The notes under the pieces: generated by a model
What the model was told of the DNA's origin: nothing
Seen by the model: only the letters and a program-made list of their open reading frames with translations
Database searches by the model: none
Assembly: GCF_000814005.1 (NCBI RefSeq)
Contig: NZ_JWLK01000001.1
Span: 1,302,001 to 1,366,000 of the forward strand
Length of the DNA stretch: 64,000 nt
Source of the DNA: Ruegeria sp. ANG-S4
Lineage (GTDB): Bacteria; Pseudomonadota; Alphaproteobacteria; Rhodobacterales; Rhodobacteraceae
Direction: 5' to 3'
Program-made: the position numbers and the translations under genes
Shown: positions 9,227 to 17,637 of the stretch, in pieces
Numbering within the stretch: the stretch's first letter is position 1
Layout: every line of letters begins with the position of its first letter

Positions 9227-10177
9227 CTACTCTGACGCGGCCTGCAGAAGCGCACCCGCCTCGTCGTACTCGGCCTGAAGACGCTGCTGCAACGCGTCAC
9301 CTGTCTGGATGAAGGGGCCGCCGAAGGCTTTGGTGATCATCGCGTTGGACTTTGTGCCTTCGGTTGAAATCGCGGTCCCGATGGCAGCGGCCAAAGCGTC
9401 ACGAGCTTCGGGGTCCATTCCGCCCGGACCAACAAAAACAAAGGCACCGTCCGAGTTAAACTCGACGCCAAGATCCGCGAAAGTCGGTGCGTCCGGCGAC
9501 TGCCTTAGCGGTTCGGAAAGGGCCGACGCCAGATTGACCAGATCACCGGCGGCAACGCCCTTGCCCTGAATGCCTGCCATAAATCCAAGGTCCATATCCC
9601 CGGCGTTTACGCCATTCATGACCGCGCGGCCCCCTTTGACGGAAACGATGTTGAAATCGACGCCCTGTGCCTTGCCCAGCAGATATGCCAGATCGGCAAG
9701 GCGAGGGCTCATCACGCCAAAGCGCAGTTCTTCGCCCGCCTGAGCGGCAGCAACCACATCTTCAAAGCTGTTCCATCCTTTGGACGACAGCGACACGACG
9801 CCCATTTGGAAGCCAGCCGTTGTTGCAATGCCGGTAAAATCCGAAGGGCTGACACCCGCGTCGGCAGCCCGCATGTTATAGCCCAGCGTCTCCGTCACGA
9901 CCATTCCGATGACGGATCCGTCGTTCGGCATGTCTTTGATTGCCATGGCAAGGTTCATGCCGCCTTTGCCGGTTACTTGCTCTGGAATGAACTCCCAACC
10001 CGTGGCCGCTTCCAGATCTTCGGCGATCAGGCGGGCCTGCGTATCTGCGCCGCCCCCTGCCGCAAAGGCGATCATCAGCTTAATTGGCCCCGGCGGCGTC
10101 CAGTCGTCCGCCTGCGCTGACGCGGCGAGCACCACGCTGAATGCGGCGGCAGCGACGGTCTTGAGTGCGAGTTTCAT
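9227..10177 (-). CDS. Tripartite tricarboxylate transporter binding protein TctC
   Basis: The periplasmic receptor of the TTT system, 316 residues. The start at 10177 is preceded by GGGAGGAAACGCT, an excellent ribosome site, and gives a clean Sec signal (cleavage likely after AQA, residue 23). The mature protein begins DDWTPPGPIKLMIAFAAGGG, typical for TctC/Bug proteins, which bind carboxylates through water-bridged loops. It heads the operon that ends with the sulfatase. The divergent MarR gene and two palindromes in front of it indicate substrate-responsive control. Confidence 0.92.
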   Translation of the reverse strand: MKLALKTVAAAAFSVVLAASAQADDWTPPGPIKLMIAFAAGGGADTQARLIAEDLEAATGWEFIPEQVTGKGGMNLAMAIKDMPNDGSVIGMVVTETLGYNMRAADAGVSPSDFTGIATTAGFQMGVVSLSSKGWNSFEDVVAAAQAGEELRFGVMSPRLADLAYLLGKAQGVDFNIVSVKGGRAVMNGVNAGDMDLGFMAGIQGKGVAAGDLVNLASALSEPLRQSPDAPTFADLGVEFNSDGAFVFVGPGGMDPEARDALAAAIGTAISTEGTKSNAMITKAFGGPFIQTGDALQQRLQAEYDEAGALLQAASE

Positions 10178-10221
10178 AGCGTTTCCTCCCTGACGCAATG
10201 ATCCACCATCGACTCAAATAA

Positions 10222-10257
10222 GTTGACCTGTCAACAAAATTCGGTTGACGCATCAAC
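10222..10257. promoter_or_regulatory. Tandem palindromic operators between tctC and marR genes
   Basis: Two similar palindromes lie in the 118-base divergent region: GTTGACCTGTCAAC at 10222-10235 and GTTGACGCATCAAC at 10244-10257. Their centres are 22 bases apart, two helical turns. This is a likely binding region for the MarR protein encoded alongside, controlling both directions. Confidence 0.65.
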
Positions 10258-10295
10258 TAAACTCCCCCTACCATCAAGTAAACGAAGGGTGACTT

Positions 10296-10778
10296 ATGGC
10301 GACTGACGATGGAAACCACCTTGGTCCTTACGAGGAACCTCTGGAACAAATGATCACTTTGCGCCTTTCACGGGTCTACGCCAGGTTGAACGCCCAAGCT
10401 GCTAAAATCCTTAAAGAAACCGCCGGGCTGTCGCAGGTGCAATGGCGGGTTCTGGTGATGCTTGTCAGTCTCGGGGCGCTGTCGCCGCACCAAATCGTGC
10501 GCCGCATTTTGATGGATAAAAGCCAGCTCAGTCGCACGATCAAGACAATGGAAAAGCAAGGGCTGCTTTCCGTGCGCGTCAGCGAATCGGACAACCGAGC
10601 CTCGGTGCTTGAGATCACCCCGAAAGGCCGCCAACTTTATGAACGCGCGCTGCCCGGAATGCGCGAACGTCAGTCTCGGTTGAACGCGAAATTCACCGCC
10701 GAAGAACGCAGTAGTCTGATTGATGCCCTCAAGCGGATTGAGTCCGTGGCGCAGGATGCCGAAAAAGAAACGTCATGA
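10296..10778 (+). CDS. MarR-family transcriptional regulator
   Basis: A MarR-type winged-helix regulator of 160 residues, normal for the family. The recognition region lies at about residues 45-110: QVQWRVLVMLV, then ILMDKSQLSRTIKTMEKQGL, then the wing with SESDNRASVLEITPKG. Such proteins are usually homodimeric repressors released by a small aromatic or carboxylic ligand. It is divergent from tctC with two palindromes between them and overlaps the downstream sulfatase by four bases (ATGA), so it probably controls both arms of the sulfatase locus. Confidence 0.92.
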   Translation: MATDDGNHLGPYEEPLEQMITLRLSRVYARLNAQAAKILKETAGLSQVQWRVLVMLVSLGALSPHQIVRRILMDKSQLSRTIKTMEKQGLLSVRVSESDNRASVLEITPKGRQLYERALPGMRERQSRLNAKFTAEERSSLIDALKRIESVAQDAEKETS

Positions 10779-12199
10779 CGAACTTGCTGGTGATCATGTC
10801 TGACGAACATCAGGCCCGCGCCATGGGCTGTGCCGGTCATCCGTTTGTGCAGACGCCACACCTGGACGCGCTGGCATCTCGCGGTACCCGATTTGCCAAC
10901 GCCTACACCCCTTGCCCGATCTGCGTCCCCGCACGAGCATGCTTTGCCACCGGGCAACCGGTTCACGTAACACGCCTTTGGGATAATGCGATGCCCTATT
11001 CCGGCCAGATACAAGGCTGGGGCCATGCGTTGCAGCGGGGCGGAATTCCGGTCGAGAGCATTGGTAAGTTGCACTACCGGGCGCCGGAAGATCCCGCCGG
11101 GTTTGACGTGGAACACTTGCCGATGATGGTTGCTGATGGTGTTGGCATGGTCTGGGCCTCAATCCGGCGTGAGGATGAGCGTGTCACGGTCGGCCCCCGG
11201 ATGCTTGGCGAATACATCGGACCGGGCCAGAGCAAGTACACCGAATATGACGCCGCAGTGACGAAGCGCACAGAGGACTGGCTGATTGATCGCGCAAACC
11301 AAAGCGGCGATCGACCATGGTGCCTCTACGTCGGTCTTGTCGCACCACATTTCCCACTTGTTTGCCCGGAAGAGTTCTTTGAGAAGTACCCCCCAGATGC
11401 TCTGCCGGCCGTCAAGTTGCACCCGGCGAAGGGCCACCAACGGCATCCCTGGGTCGAAAAGCAAAACGCCATGATGGACAGTGAGAGCCGGTTCAATAGC
11501 GAAGAGGAACGGCTTGCGGCGATGTCTGCCTACTATGGGCTGACAAGTTGGCTGGACAGCAATTTTGGGCGGATCACAACCGCGCTGCAGGCCAGCGGCA
11601 TGGCCGAAGATACCGTTATCGTCTACACGTCTGACCATGGCGACAACGTCGGCGCGCGCGGGCTTTGGGGCAAATCCAACCTTTATGAAGAAAGCGTTGC
11701 GATCCCGATGATCATGGCCGGCCCCAATGTGCCTGTCGGAACCTGTGACACACCCGTCAGTCTGCTGGACCTTGCTGCGACCATTCCGGCGCATTTTGAT
11801 CAAGAGTTTTCCGCCGCGGGGCAGTCGCTCTATGACATCGCAAATGCGCCGCCCAATCCGGAACGACCTGTCCTCAGCCAGTATCACGCGGCGGGTGCCG
11901 TTTCCGGGGCGTTCATGCTGCGTTTGGGGCGGTGGAAGTTGAACCAGTACATCGGCTTTGAGCCGGAGTTGTTTGATCTGGTGTCCGATCCGGAAGAACT
12001 TACCAATCTCGCGGGGGACCCGCGCCACGGTGAGACGCTGAAAATGATGAAGTCGGCCATGTCCGATCATCTGGACATCGAGGAAGTCGACGCACAAGCG
12101 TTCGCTGACCAGGCTGCCCTGATCGCAAGCCACGGCGGGCGGGACGCAGCATTGAAACTTGGCGCACCCGGCGCCACGCCACCACCAAGGGTTACGTGA
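10775..12199 (+). CDS. Second cytosolic type I sulfatase
   Basis: A formylglycine-type sulfatase of 474 residues. The conversion motif is CVPAR at residues 50-54, followed by a metal-binding YTSDHGDNVGARG segment in the middle; the N-terminus MTNLLVIMSDEH is typical and there is no signal peptide. It is only distantly similar to the sulfatase at 5495-7018, so the two are unlikely to be a recent duplication and may act on different positions or substrates. It is coupled to the MarR gene upstream and the metallo-hydrolase gene downstream by overlapping stop and start codons. Confidence 0.9.
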   Translation: MTNLLVIMSDEHQARAMGCAGHPFVQTPHLDALASRGTRFANAYTPCPICVPARACFATGQPVHVTRLWDNAMPYSGQIQGWGHALQRGGIPVESIGKLHYRAPEDPAGFDVEHLPMMVADGVGMVWASIRREDERVTVGPRMLGEYIGPGQSKYTEYDAAVTKRTEDWLIDRANQSGDRPWCLYVGLVAPHFPLVCPEEFFEKYPPDALPAVKLHPAKGHQRHPWVEKQNAMMDSESRFNSEEERLAAMSAYYGLTSWLDSNFGRITTALQASGMAEDTVIVYTSDHGDNVGARGLWGKSNLYEESVAIPMIMAGPNVPVGTCDTPVSLLDLAATIPAHFDQEFSAAGQSLYDIANAPPNPERPVLSQYHAAGAVSGAFMLRLGRWKLNQYIGFEPELFDLVSDPEELTNLAGDPRHGETLKMMKSAMSDHLDIEEVDAQAFADQAALIASHGGRDAALKLGAPGATPPPRVT

Positions 12200-13047
12200 T
12201 GAAGCTAACCATCCTCGGGTCAGGCTCGCCCGAAGCCTACGCCCGCCGCGCCTCAAGCGGTTATCTTCTGGAAGTCGACAACGATGTTATCCTTTTTGAT
12301 TGCGGGGGCGGCGTGTTTGACAACCTGCTGCGCGCAGGGCGGTCGCCGTCGGACATCACACACCTGTTTTTCTCGCATTTGCATACCGATCATATGATGG
12401 ACTACGCACGCTTGGTGCACGCTGCGTGGGACGAAGGCGCCGCGCCGCTCAAGGTGTTCGGTCCGCCACCAATCGCGCGGATCACCGAAGGCTATTTCGG
12501 TCCAAACGGCGTCTTGTCTCATGACCTTCGGGCCCGCACGGAATTCGCCCCAAGCCAGGAGGTTTGGAAGGCACGCGGGGGCAGTCTGCCACGCCCATGG
12601 CCTGCGCCGCAGGTTCAGGAAATTGCGCCCGGATTTGCCTGCGCGGGCGAAACCTGGTCGTTGAGCTGCTGCGAGGTGCCGCATGCCCAGCCATTCCTGT
12701 CCTGTCTCGCGTTTTCTGTCCTTAGCGACGGTAAGAAATTTGTTTATTCGGGGGATGCCGGCATCTGTGACGACCTCATGGCGATGACCCGCGACGCCGA
12801 CATGCTGTTGCATTGGTGCTATCGCCTGGACGGCGAAACCGCGCATCCCAAGATGGCAGCCCTGACGCCCACGCCGCGGGAAATTGCCTCAATGGCGCAA
12901 GGCGCTGGCGTCAAACAGCTATTGCTCACCCATTTTCGTGTCCATATGGATGAGGCTTCCTTGCACGAGGCGGCCCTGGAGACCATCGGCGATGCCTTCC
13001 GCGGGCCGTTTGGTATCGTCGAAGATTTGCAGGAATACGAGATTTAG
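12199..13047 (+). CDS. Metallo-beta-lactamase-fold hydrolase (RNase Z/arylsulfatase-like)
   Basis: An MBL-fold protein of 282 residues. The ATG at 12199 overlaps the sulfatase stop; a GTG three bases earlier is also possible. The metal motif HxHxDH is HLHTDH at residues 60-65, preceded by FDCGGG at 34-39. Downstream, VYSGDAG and a late LLTHFRVH segment supply further ligands. The arrangement is that of the RNase Z-like branch, which includes small-molecule hydrolases and some arylsulfatases. In an operon with a sulfatase it may hydrolyse an ester, lactone or sulfate in the same pathway. It is not close enough to name a substrate. Confidence 0.82.
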   Translation: MKLTILGSGSPEAYARRASSGYLLEVDNDVILFDCGGGVFDNLLRAGRSPSDITHLFFSHLHTDHMMDYARLVHAAWDEGAAPLKVFGPPPIARITEGYFGPNGVLSHDLRARTEFAPSQEVWKARGGSLPRPWPAPQVQEIAPGFACAGETWSLSCCEVPHAQPFLSCLAFSVLSDGKKFVYSGDAGICDDLMAMTRDADMLLHWCYRLDGETAHPKMAALTPTPREIASMAQGAGVKQLLLTHFRVHMDEASLHEAALETIGDAFRGPFGIVEDLQEYEI

Positions 13048-13251
13048 GGGCGTTACGGGTTCGAATGGGCCAAGCCGCTAAACCAATATGTCGCCACTGC
13101 TGTCAGGCGAGAACAAACCGCCCTGCCGCAACCCTATTGCTGGCTTGGCGTTTGCCGCCTGTCTTCACGTGCTTCAGCTTGTTGTGATCCACAGTAAACG
13201 CGCGCGTCAGCTGTCGCTGGCCAGACTAAAACCGCATCCCCTATGCGGCAT

Positions 13252-14205
13252 CTATTGCAATGTGAACGAGCCCGGGAAAATGCGTGACAAAACGATTAGC
13301 CAACCCACCAGTGTAATGACGGACACCGCAGTTGTCGCGGATACGGTTTCGGCCGTAACTTCTTCGTATTCGTGATATTGCTTCGACAGGATGAACATGG
13401 TTTTTCCGGTGGGAACAGCAGATGCAATCACCGCAGCCGTGGCCGTCAACGGATCGAGACCAGCAAGGTTTGCGCACAGAAGCACAAGTATCGGAAGTAC
13501 GATCAGTTTTATTGTGCTGGTCAAGACGATGGTTGGGCCTGTTTTGACAACGTCGGACACCTTGATCGACATTCCCACCGCAAACAGTGCGCATGGGGTC
13601 AGGGCAGAGGCGACCAGATCAAGGTAATCAACCACGAGCTTGGGCAAACTCAGCGGCGTGATCGCGTAGGCAATGCCCAGCACAGTCGATAAAACAATCG
13701 GGTTCAAAACGGCTGTTCTAAGGTGTTTGAGGGTTGCACCCAACCCACCTTCATCTTCGGAATGGATGGTCTCGAGGATAACGATCAAGACCAGTATCAA
13801 CCCGACCATCACCACATTTGCCAACGCCGCCAGAACAACTGTCTTTTCACCGAATAGTTCGTGCAAAAGTGGGAGTGCAATGATGCCCGTGTTGGACGCA
13901 ACCGATACCATGCCCAGCATGACGGCGTTTCCGGTCGAAAGTCCCCGCAGGATACGGGCGCCGAAAAACATCAGGAAAAAGACAACGACAACGGGCAGGG
14001 TGAATACCCCGATGAAAGACCAATTGGCGAGGTCTTTGATTTCCTGTTTTGCAATGATAACGAACAGGATCGCCGGGATTGCTGTGTAGTAGACGAATTG
14101 CGTCAGCGCGCCGGCAATGCTTTGCGGCAAAACCTCAAGCCGGGCAAAGATGTACCCGGTGACAATTACCGCAAAGACCGGAAATATGAGCGCCAGAACT
14201 TCCAT
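13252..14205 (-). CDS. AEC (auxin efflux carrier) family transporter
   Basis: A ten-segment membrane carrier, 317 residues. The start at 14205 is chosen because the hydrophobic family N-terminus MEVLALIFPVFAVIVTGYIF begins there; the frame upstream encodes polar sequence only. The two five-helix halves are separated by a short charged loop (SEDEGGLGATLKHLR). AEC carriers typically move small organic acids such as malonate or malate. It lies downstream of a racemase gene on the same strand with a 214-base gap, so transport of the acid that the racemase acts on is plausible. Confidence 0.85.
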   Translation of the reverse strand: MEVLALIFPVFAVIVTGYIFARLEVLPQSIAGALTQFVYYTAIPAILFVIIAKQEIKDLANWSFIGVFTLPVVVVFFLMFFGARILRGLSTGNAVMLGMVSVASNTGIIALPLLHELFGEKTVVLAALANVVMVGLILVLIVILETIHSEDEGGLGATLKHLRTAVLNPIVLSTVLGIAYAITPLSLPKLVVDYLDLVASALTPCALFAVGMSIKVSDVVKTGPTIVLTSTIKLIVLPILVLLCANLAGLDPLTATAAVIASAVPTGKTMFILSKQYHEYEEVTAETVSATTAVSVITLVGWLIVLSRIFPGSFTLQ

Positions 14206-14247
14206 AATACAATTCTCAACCTTCGAAGAACTGAGCCAGACTAGTAA

Positions 14248-14261
14248 CTTGCAATTACAAG
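14248..14261. promoter_or_regulatory. Near-perfect 14-base palindrome upstream of AEC carrier
   Basis: CTTGCAATTACAAG has twelve of fourteen symmetrical positions and lies 43 bases in front of the carrier start, inside the otherwise empty 14206-14419 gap. It is a possible operator for a separate promoter of the carrier gene. Confidence 0.35.
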
Positions 14262-14419
14262 ACGCAAGAGTTTTGAGCCGATCTCTTGGCCGGATCCCCG
14301 GTTCCGGCGGCAAAAGCCGGGCAAAAAATCAACTCTGGCGGTTCGCTAAACAATCCACGCCAAACCTTGGCTTCAACGCAGGCGCAGGGCATTCCGCTTC
14401 ACGAGGAGCAACACGGCAC

Positions 14420-15130
14420 TCAATATGCAGCCGGCGCCAGCCCGGCCTGAAACCAACTGACAAACGTCACCATCGAAAACACGGGCAAGCCTGTAGCTTG
14501 CTGTATGTCTACCGCGTAAGGGCACATATTCGTGCATTCAAGAACGATCGCGCCCAGCTCCGGGTGGTTAGATTTCAGCGCTAGTGCGGCCTCGATATTG
14601 TCGGTGCGGGCTTTGTCGATATCCAGCGCCATCTCGTTTCCAAGAATTGCCCTCGTGAATTCTTGACCACCTTCCGTGGTGCCAATCGGTGTGCCGGGGG
14701 GAACATGCGCAGCGTGCAGGTGATCCTGGGTGAGCGTCGAGGCTGTGATCGTCAGAATCCCTGCTCGTTTTTTCGCCGGTAACATCCGGTTCACCATCTC
14801 GACCTGCATCAGCGACGAGGTGGCGACCGGAACCTGAACGGCATCAGTCAGCTCCCGCTGAAACAGCGATAGAAAGCCGCAATTTGTTGTGATCCCGTCA
14901 GCGCCGTCTTTGACCAGCTCTCGAGCGGCATCAATGAAGGCATCCAACATGCCCTCGGCCCGTTGTCTGACAACCCGATCAGGCGAGGCGTCGCGGACAA
15001 TGCGATAGAGGACTGGGAAGGGCCAAGTCAGCGCGTTGCCCATGTCACCGGGAATGCGCGGAAACTGGGCGTCGAGCATCAAAATCCCGACTGATGCGCC
15101 ATAGATGGATTTCCCGCCTCGTGCGATCAT
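14420..15130 (-). CDS. Aspartate/glutamate/hydantoin racemase-family protein
   Basis: A protein of 236 residues of the Asp/Glu racemase superfamily, which includes racemases, maleate isomerase and arylmalonate decarboxylase. A cysteine at residue 84 in GITTNCGFL and cysteines at 199 and 203 in LECTNMCPYA fit the two catalytic half-sites. The GntR stop overlaps its start by four bases. The family acts without cofactor by deprotonating the carbon next to a carboxylate. Racemisation of an amino or hydroxy acid, or decarboxylation of a malonate, are the options; the sequence does not decide. Confidence 0.8.
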   Translation of the reverse strand: MIARGGKSIYGASVGILMLDAQFPRIPGDMGNALTWPFPVLYRIVRDASPDRVVRQRAEGMLDAFIDAARELVKDGADGITTNCGFLSLFQRELTDAVQVPVATSSLMQVEMVNRMLPAKKRAGILTITASTLTQDHLHAAHVPPGTPIGTTEGGQEFTRAILGNEMALDIDKARTDNIEAALALKSNHPELGAIVLECTNMCPYAVDIQQATGLPVFSMVTFVSWFQAGLAPAAY

Positions 15131-15867
15131 GCCTTGGCCTCCTCGATGATGCGGGCGGAAATGACTTCGGACCCTTCCATATAGATGCTGGAAATACCCT
15201 GTCGCACGGCCTCCTGCACCTGATCCATCCGTCTGGCGATATGTACGCCCAACAGCTGCGCCGCCTGATCCGCGTCACGCGCAATCAACGCCGCCATGAC
15301 CTGCTTGTGTTCATCCTTCGAACGCTGAACCCGCTGGATGTCCATCGACACCCATCGGATATAGCGTATGCGCTCGTTGATCCGGGTCAGGGTGTGCAAC
15401 AGCTCCATGTTGCCGGACAGTTTGGCGATACCCAGATGGAAGGCTTCATCCCGATGGACCGCCTCCTTGACGGTCAAGCCGGTGATATCGATCCCGGTCG
15501 CGTAGAGCTCATCGCGCAGCGCCTTTAGGTCCGCGTCCGACGCCTTTATGCAAGCTGCGCGAACAGCTGCAACCTCGATGATCTGGCGCAGCTCGAACAG
15601 GTCGAACACGCCCTGTGCATCCAAAGGGCGGCAAAAGAAGCCTTGGCCTGGACGAAAATCAAAGAGCCTTTCCGCAACAAGTCGGTTCAGCGCCTCGCGC
15701 AAGGGCGTACGGCTGACACCCAACTGTTTGGAAAGTGCGACTTCGTTCAATCGGTCGCCGGGGCGCAGGCGGAAGGACACCGCCATTGCCTTGACCTGAT
15801 CATAGATGTCATCGACCCGCGGACCCGCCATACCTTCTGTCCTTATTGTGCCTTCAACAGGTGACAC
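15127..15867 (-). CDS. GntR-family regulator (FadR/FCD subfamily)
   Basis: A regulator of 246 residues. The winged helix is at about residues 37-80 (LRPGDRLNEVALSKQLGVSR, TPLREALNRL) and an all-helical FCD ligand domain follows from about 87 to 225. FCD proteins usually bind a carboxylate and a metal and act as repressors of a neighbouring catabolic gene. It is divergent from the thiamine-diphosphate enzyme, and a perfect 22-base palindrome lies between the two genes. It is co-transcribed with the racemase. Confidence 0.9.
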   Translation of the reverse strand: MSPVEGTIRTEGMAGPRVDDIYDQVKAMAVSFRLRPGDRLNEVALSKQLGVSRTPLREALNRLVAERLFDFRPGQGFFCRPLDAQGVFDLFELRQIIEVAAVRAACIKASDADLKALRDELYATGIDITGLTVKEAVHRDEAFHLGIAKLSGNMELLHTLTRINERIRYIRWVSMDIQRVQRSKDEHKQVMAALIARDADQAAQLLGVHIARRMDQVQEAVRQGISSIYMEGSEVISARIIEEAKA

Positions 15868-15889
15868 AGGCGTTTCTTGAAATCAATAT

Positions 15890-15911
15890 ACAAAACTGTA
15901 TACAGTTTTGT
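15890..15911. promoter_or_regulatory. Perfect 22-base palindrome, probable GntR operator
   Basis: Each arm reads ACAAAACTGTA and the centre is the self-complementary GTATAC. It lies 22 bases upstream of the GntR start and 31 bases upstream of the thiamine-diphosphate enzyme start, so one dimer bound here could repress both directions. Confidence 0.75.
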
Positions 15912-15942
15912 GTGCAGATTTGATGCAAAGGATTCGCGGACC

Positions 15943-17637
15943 ATGACGGGGACAAATTATCTGACCGGAGCTGAGGCGATGGTGTGCATGCTTGAGGCGC
16001 ATGGCGTAACCCATATGTTTGGCCTTTGCGGTGACACAACGCTGCCGTTCTATGATGCCTTGGCGCGGATGGATCACGGTATTCAGCACATCCTGACTCG
16101 GGATGAACGGCATGCGGCCTATATGGCCGATGGTTATGCGCGGGTTACAGGTAAGCCGGGTGTCTGCGAAGGGCCGTCCGGTGGCGGCGCAACATACATC
16201 CTTCCCGGCGTGGTCGAGGCGAATGAAAGCTCAGTTCCCATCCTGGCGATCACGTCTGACGTGGCGACGACCAGCCGTGGGAAGTACCCTTTGACTGAGC
16301 TTGATCAAGCCGCATTGTTTAAGCCGCTCGCCAAGTGGAATGCGTCACTGGACGATGCGACGCGCTTGCCGTCCATGGTGCGGGCCGCCTTTCGGGCCAT
16401 GACCACCGGAACACCCGGTGCCACGCATCTGGCGCTGCCGTTCGATACCCAAAAGGGGCAGGTGGACGCGGCTGAGATCTGGGCCGACGCGCGGCACCGC
16501 AGCTATCCGGCGGAACGCGCCGGGCCTGATCAGGACGCGATCGAGGCGGCGGCAGAGTTATTGGCGCAGGCAAAATCTGCCGTGGCCATCTGCGGCGGCG
16601 GACCGGTCCTGTCCGGTGCCGAACCCGCTTTGCACCGGGTTGCCAATCTGCTCGATATGCCGGTTGCCACAACGGTTTCGGGGCAGGGTTCTATTGCCGA
16701 GACCGACCCGCTGGCGCTCGGCGTTGTTGGCTCGAACGGAGGGGTTCCCGCAACCCGCGCGGTGGTTGATCAGGCCGATGTGGTTCTGTTCATCGGATGC
16801 CGCGCCGGTTCGGTCACGACCGAAAGGTGGAGCAGCCCCGGACGCAGCGCGACCATTATCCACATCGATAGTGATCCGATGGTAATCGGAGCCAACTATC
16901 AAACCGACGTGGCGATCTGTGCTGATGCCCGGTTGGCGCTCGAAGCTTTGGCGGATGCGCTAGAGGCGCGACAGGACCTGAATGGCCAAGACGGCACGCG
17001 CAAGGCCCGTGCCGCGTGGGAGGCCAAGATGGCCGCATACGCCCCACTTGCCGCAAGCCGAGAGACTCCGATCCGGCCCGAGGCCGTGATGGCGGCGCTG
17101 ATGGATATCCTTGACGATGACGCAATCGTTGTTGCTGATCCCGGAACGCCGTGCCCCTATTTCAGCGCATATTATCGGTGGCGCAAGCCGGGTCGGCATT
17201 TCATCACAAACCGGGCACATGGGGCACTGGGCTATTCTTTGGGGGCTGCGATGGGCGCGCATGTCGGCCGTCCGTCGGTCAAGACGCTATCCGTCATGGG
17301 CGACGGATCGTTTGGCTTCACCTGCGGCGAGTTTGAAACCATGGTCCGCCACAACATGCCGATCACCTCGATCGTGTTTTCGAACGCGGTCTTTGGTTGG
17401 ATCAAAGCGGGTCAGAATGCGGGCTTCGACCAGCGATATTACAATGTCGACTTTAATCGGACAGACCATGCTGCTGTCGCTACTGCGTTTGGTGTGAAGT
17501 CTTGGACGGTCAAAGACCCTGAAGATCTGTCAAAGGTTCTGAGACAGGCGATAGAACATGACGGCCCGACGCTGGTGGACATCCATTCCCAACAACTTCA
17601 CGAGGCGGCGGCGCCGGTCTCGGAATGGGTGGCGTAA
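15943..17637 (+). CDS. Thiamine-diphosphate-dependent enzyme (acetolactate synthase-like)
   Basis: A three-domain ThDP enzyme of 564 residues. The start at 15943 (MTGTNYLTGAEAM) is preferred because an in-frame ATG at 15877 lies upstream of the operator. The catalytic glutamate is E55 in RDERHAAYMADGYARV. The cofactor motif begins MGDGSFGF at about residue 450 and ends near SIVFSN. The family includes acetolactate synthase, benzoylformate decarboxylase, glyoxylate carboligase and sulfoacetaldehyde acetyltransferase, and the substrate cannot be fixed by eye. With a cofactor-free racemase/decarboxylase and an organic acid carrier opposite, decarboxylation or condensation of a 2-keto acid is likely. 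Its end overlaps the LysR gene tail to tail by 40 bases. Confidence 0.85.
   Translation: MTGTNYLTGAEAMVCMLEAHGVTHMFGLCGDTTLPFYDALARMDHGIQHILTRDERHAAYMADGYARVTGKPGVCEGPSGGGATYILPGVVEANESSVPILAITSDVATTSRGKYPLTELDQAALFKPLAKWNASLDDATRLPSMVRAAFRAMTTGTPGATHLALPFDTQKGQVDAAEIWADARHRSYPAERAGPDQDAIEAAAELLAQAKSAVAICGGGPVLSGAEPALHRVANLLDMPVATTVSGQGSIAETDPLALGVVGSNGGVPATRAVVDQADVVLFIGCRAGSVTTERWSSPGRSATIIHIDSDPMVIGANYQTDVAICADARLALEALADALEARQDLNGQDGTRKARAAWEAKMAAYAPLAASRETPIRPEAVMAALMDILDDDAIVVADPGTPCPYFSAYYRWRKPGRHFITNRAHGALGYSLGAAMGAHVGRPSVKTLSVMGDGSFGFTCGEFETMVRHNMPITSIVFSNAVFGWIKAGQNAGFDQRYYNVDFNRTDHAAVATAFGVKSWTVKDPEDLSKVLRQAIEHDGPTLVDIHSQQLHEAAAPVSEWVA

Noticed and set aside
13048..13090. A GGTTCGAAT sequence resembling a tRNA T-loop
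   Set aside because: The flanking bases do not form a T stem and no other tRNA arms are present.
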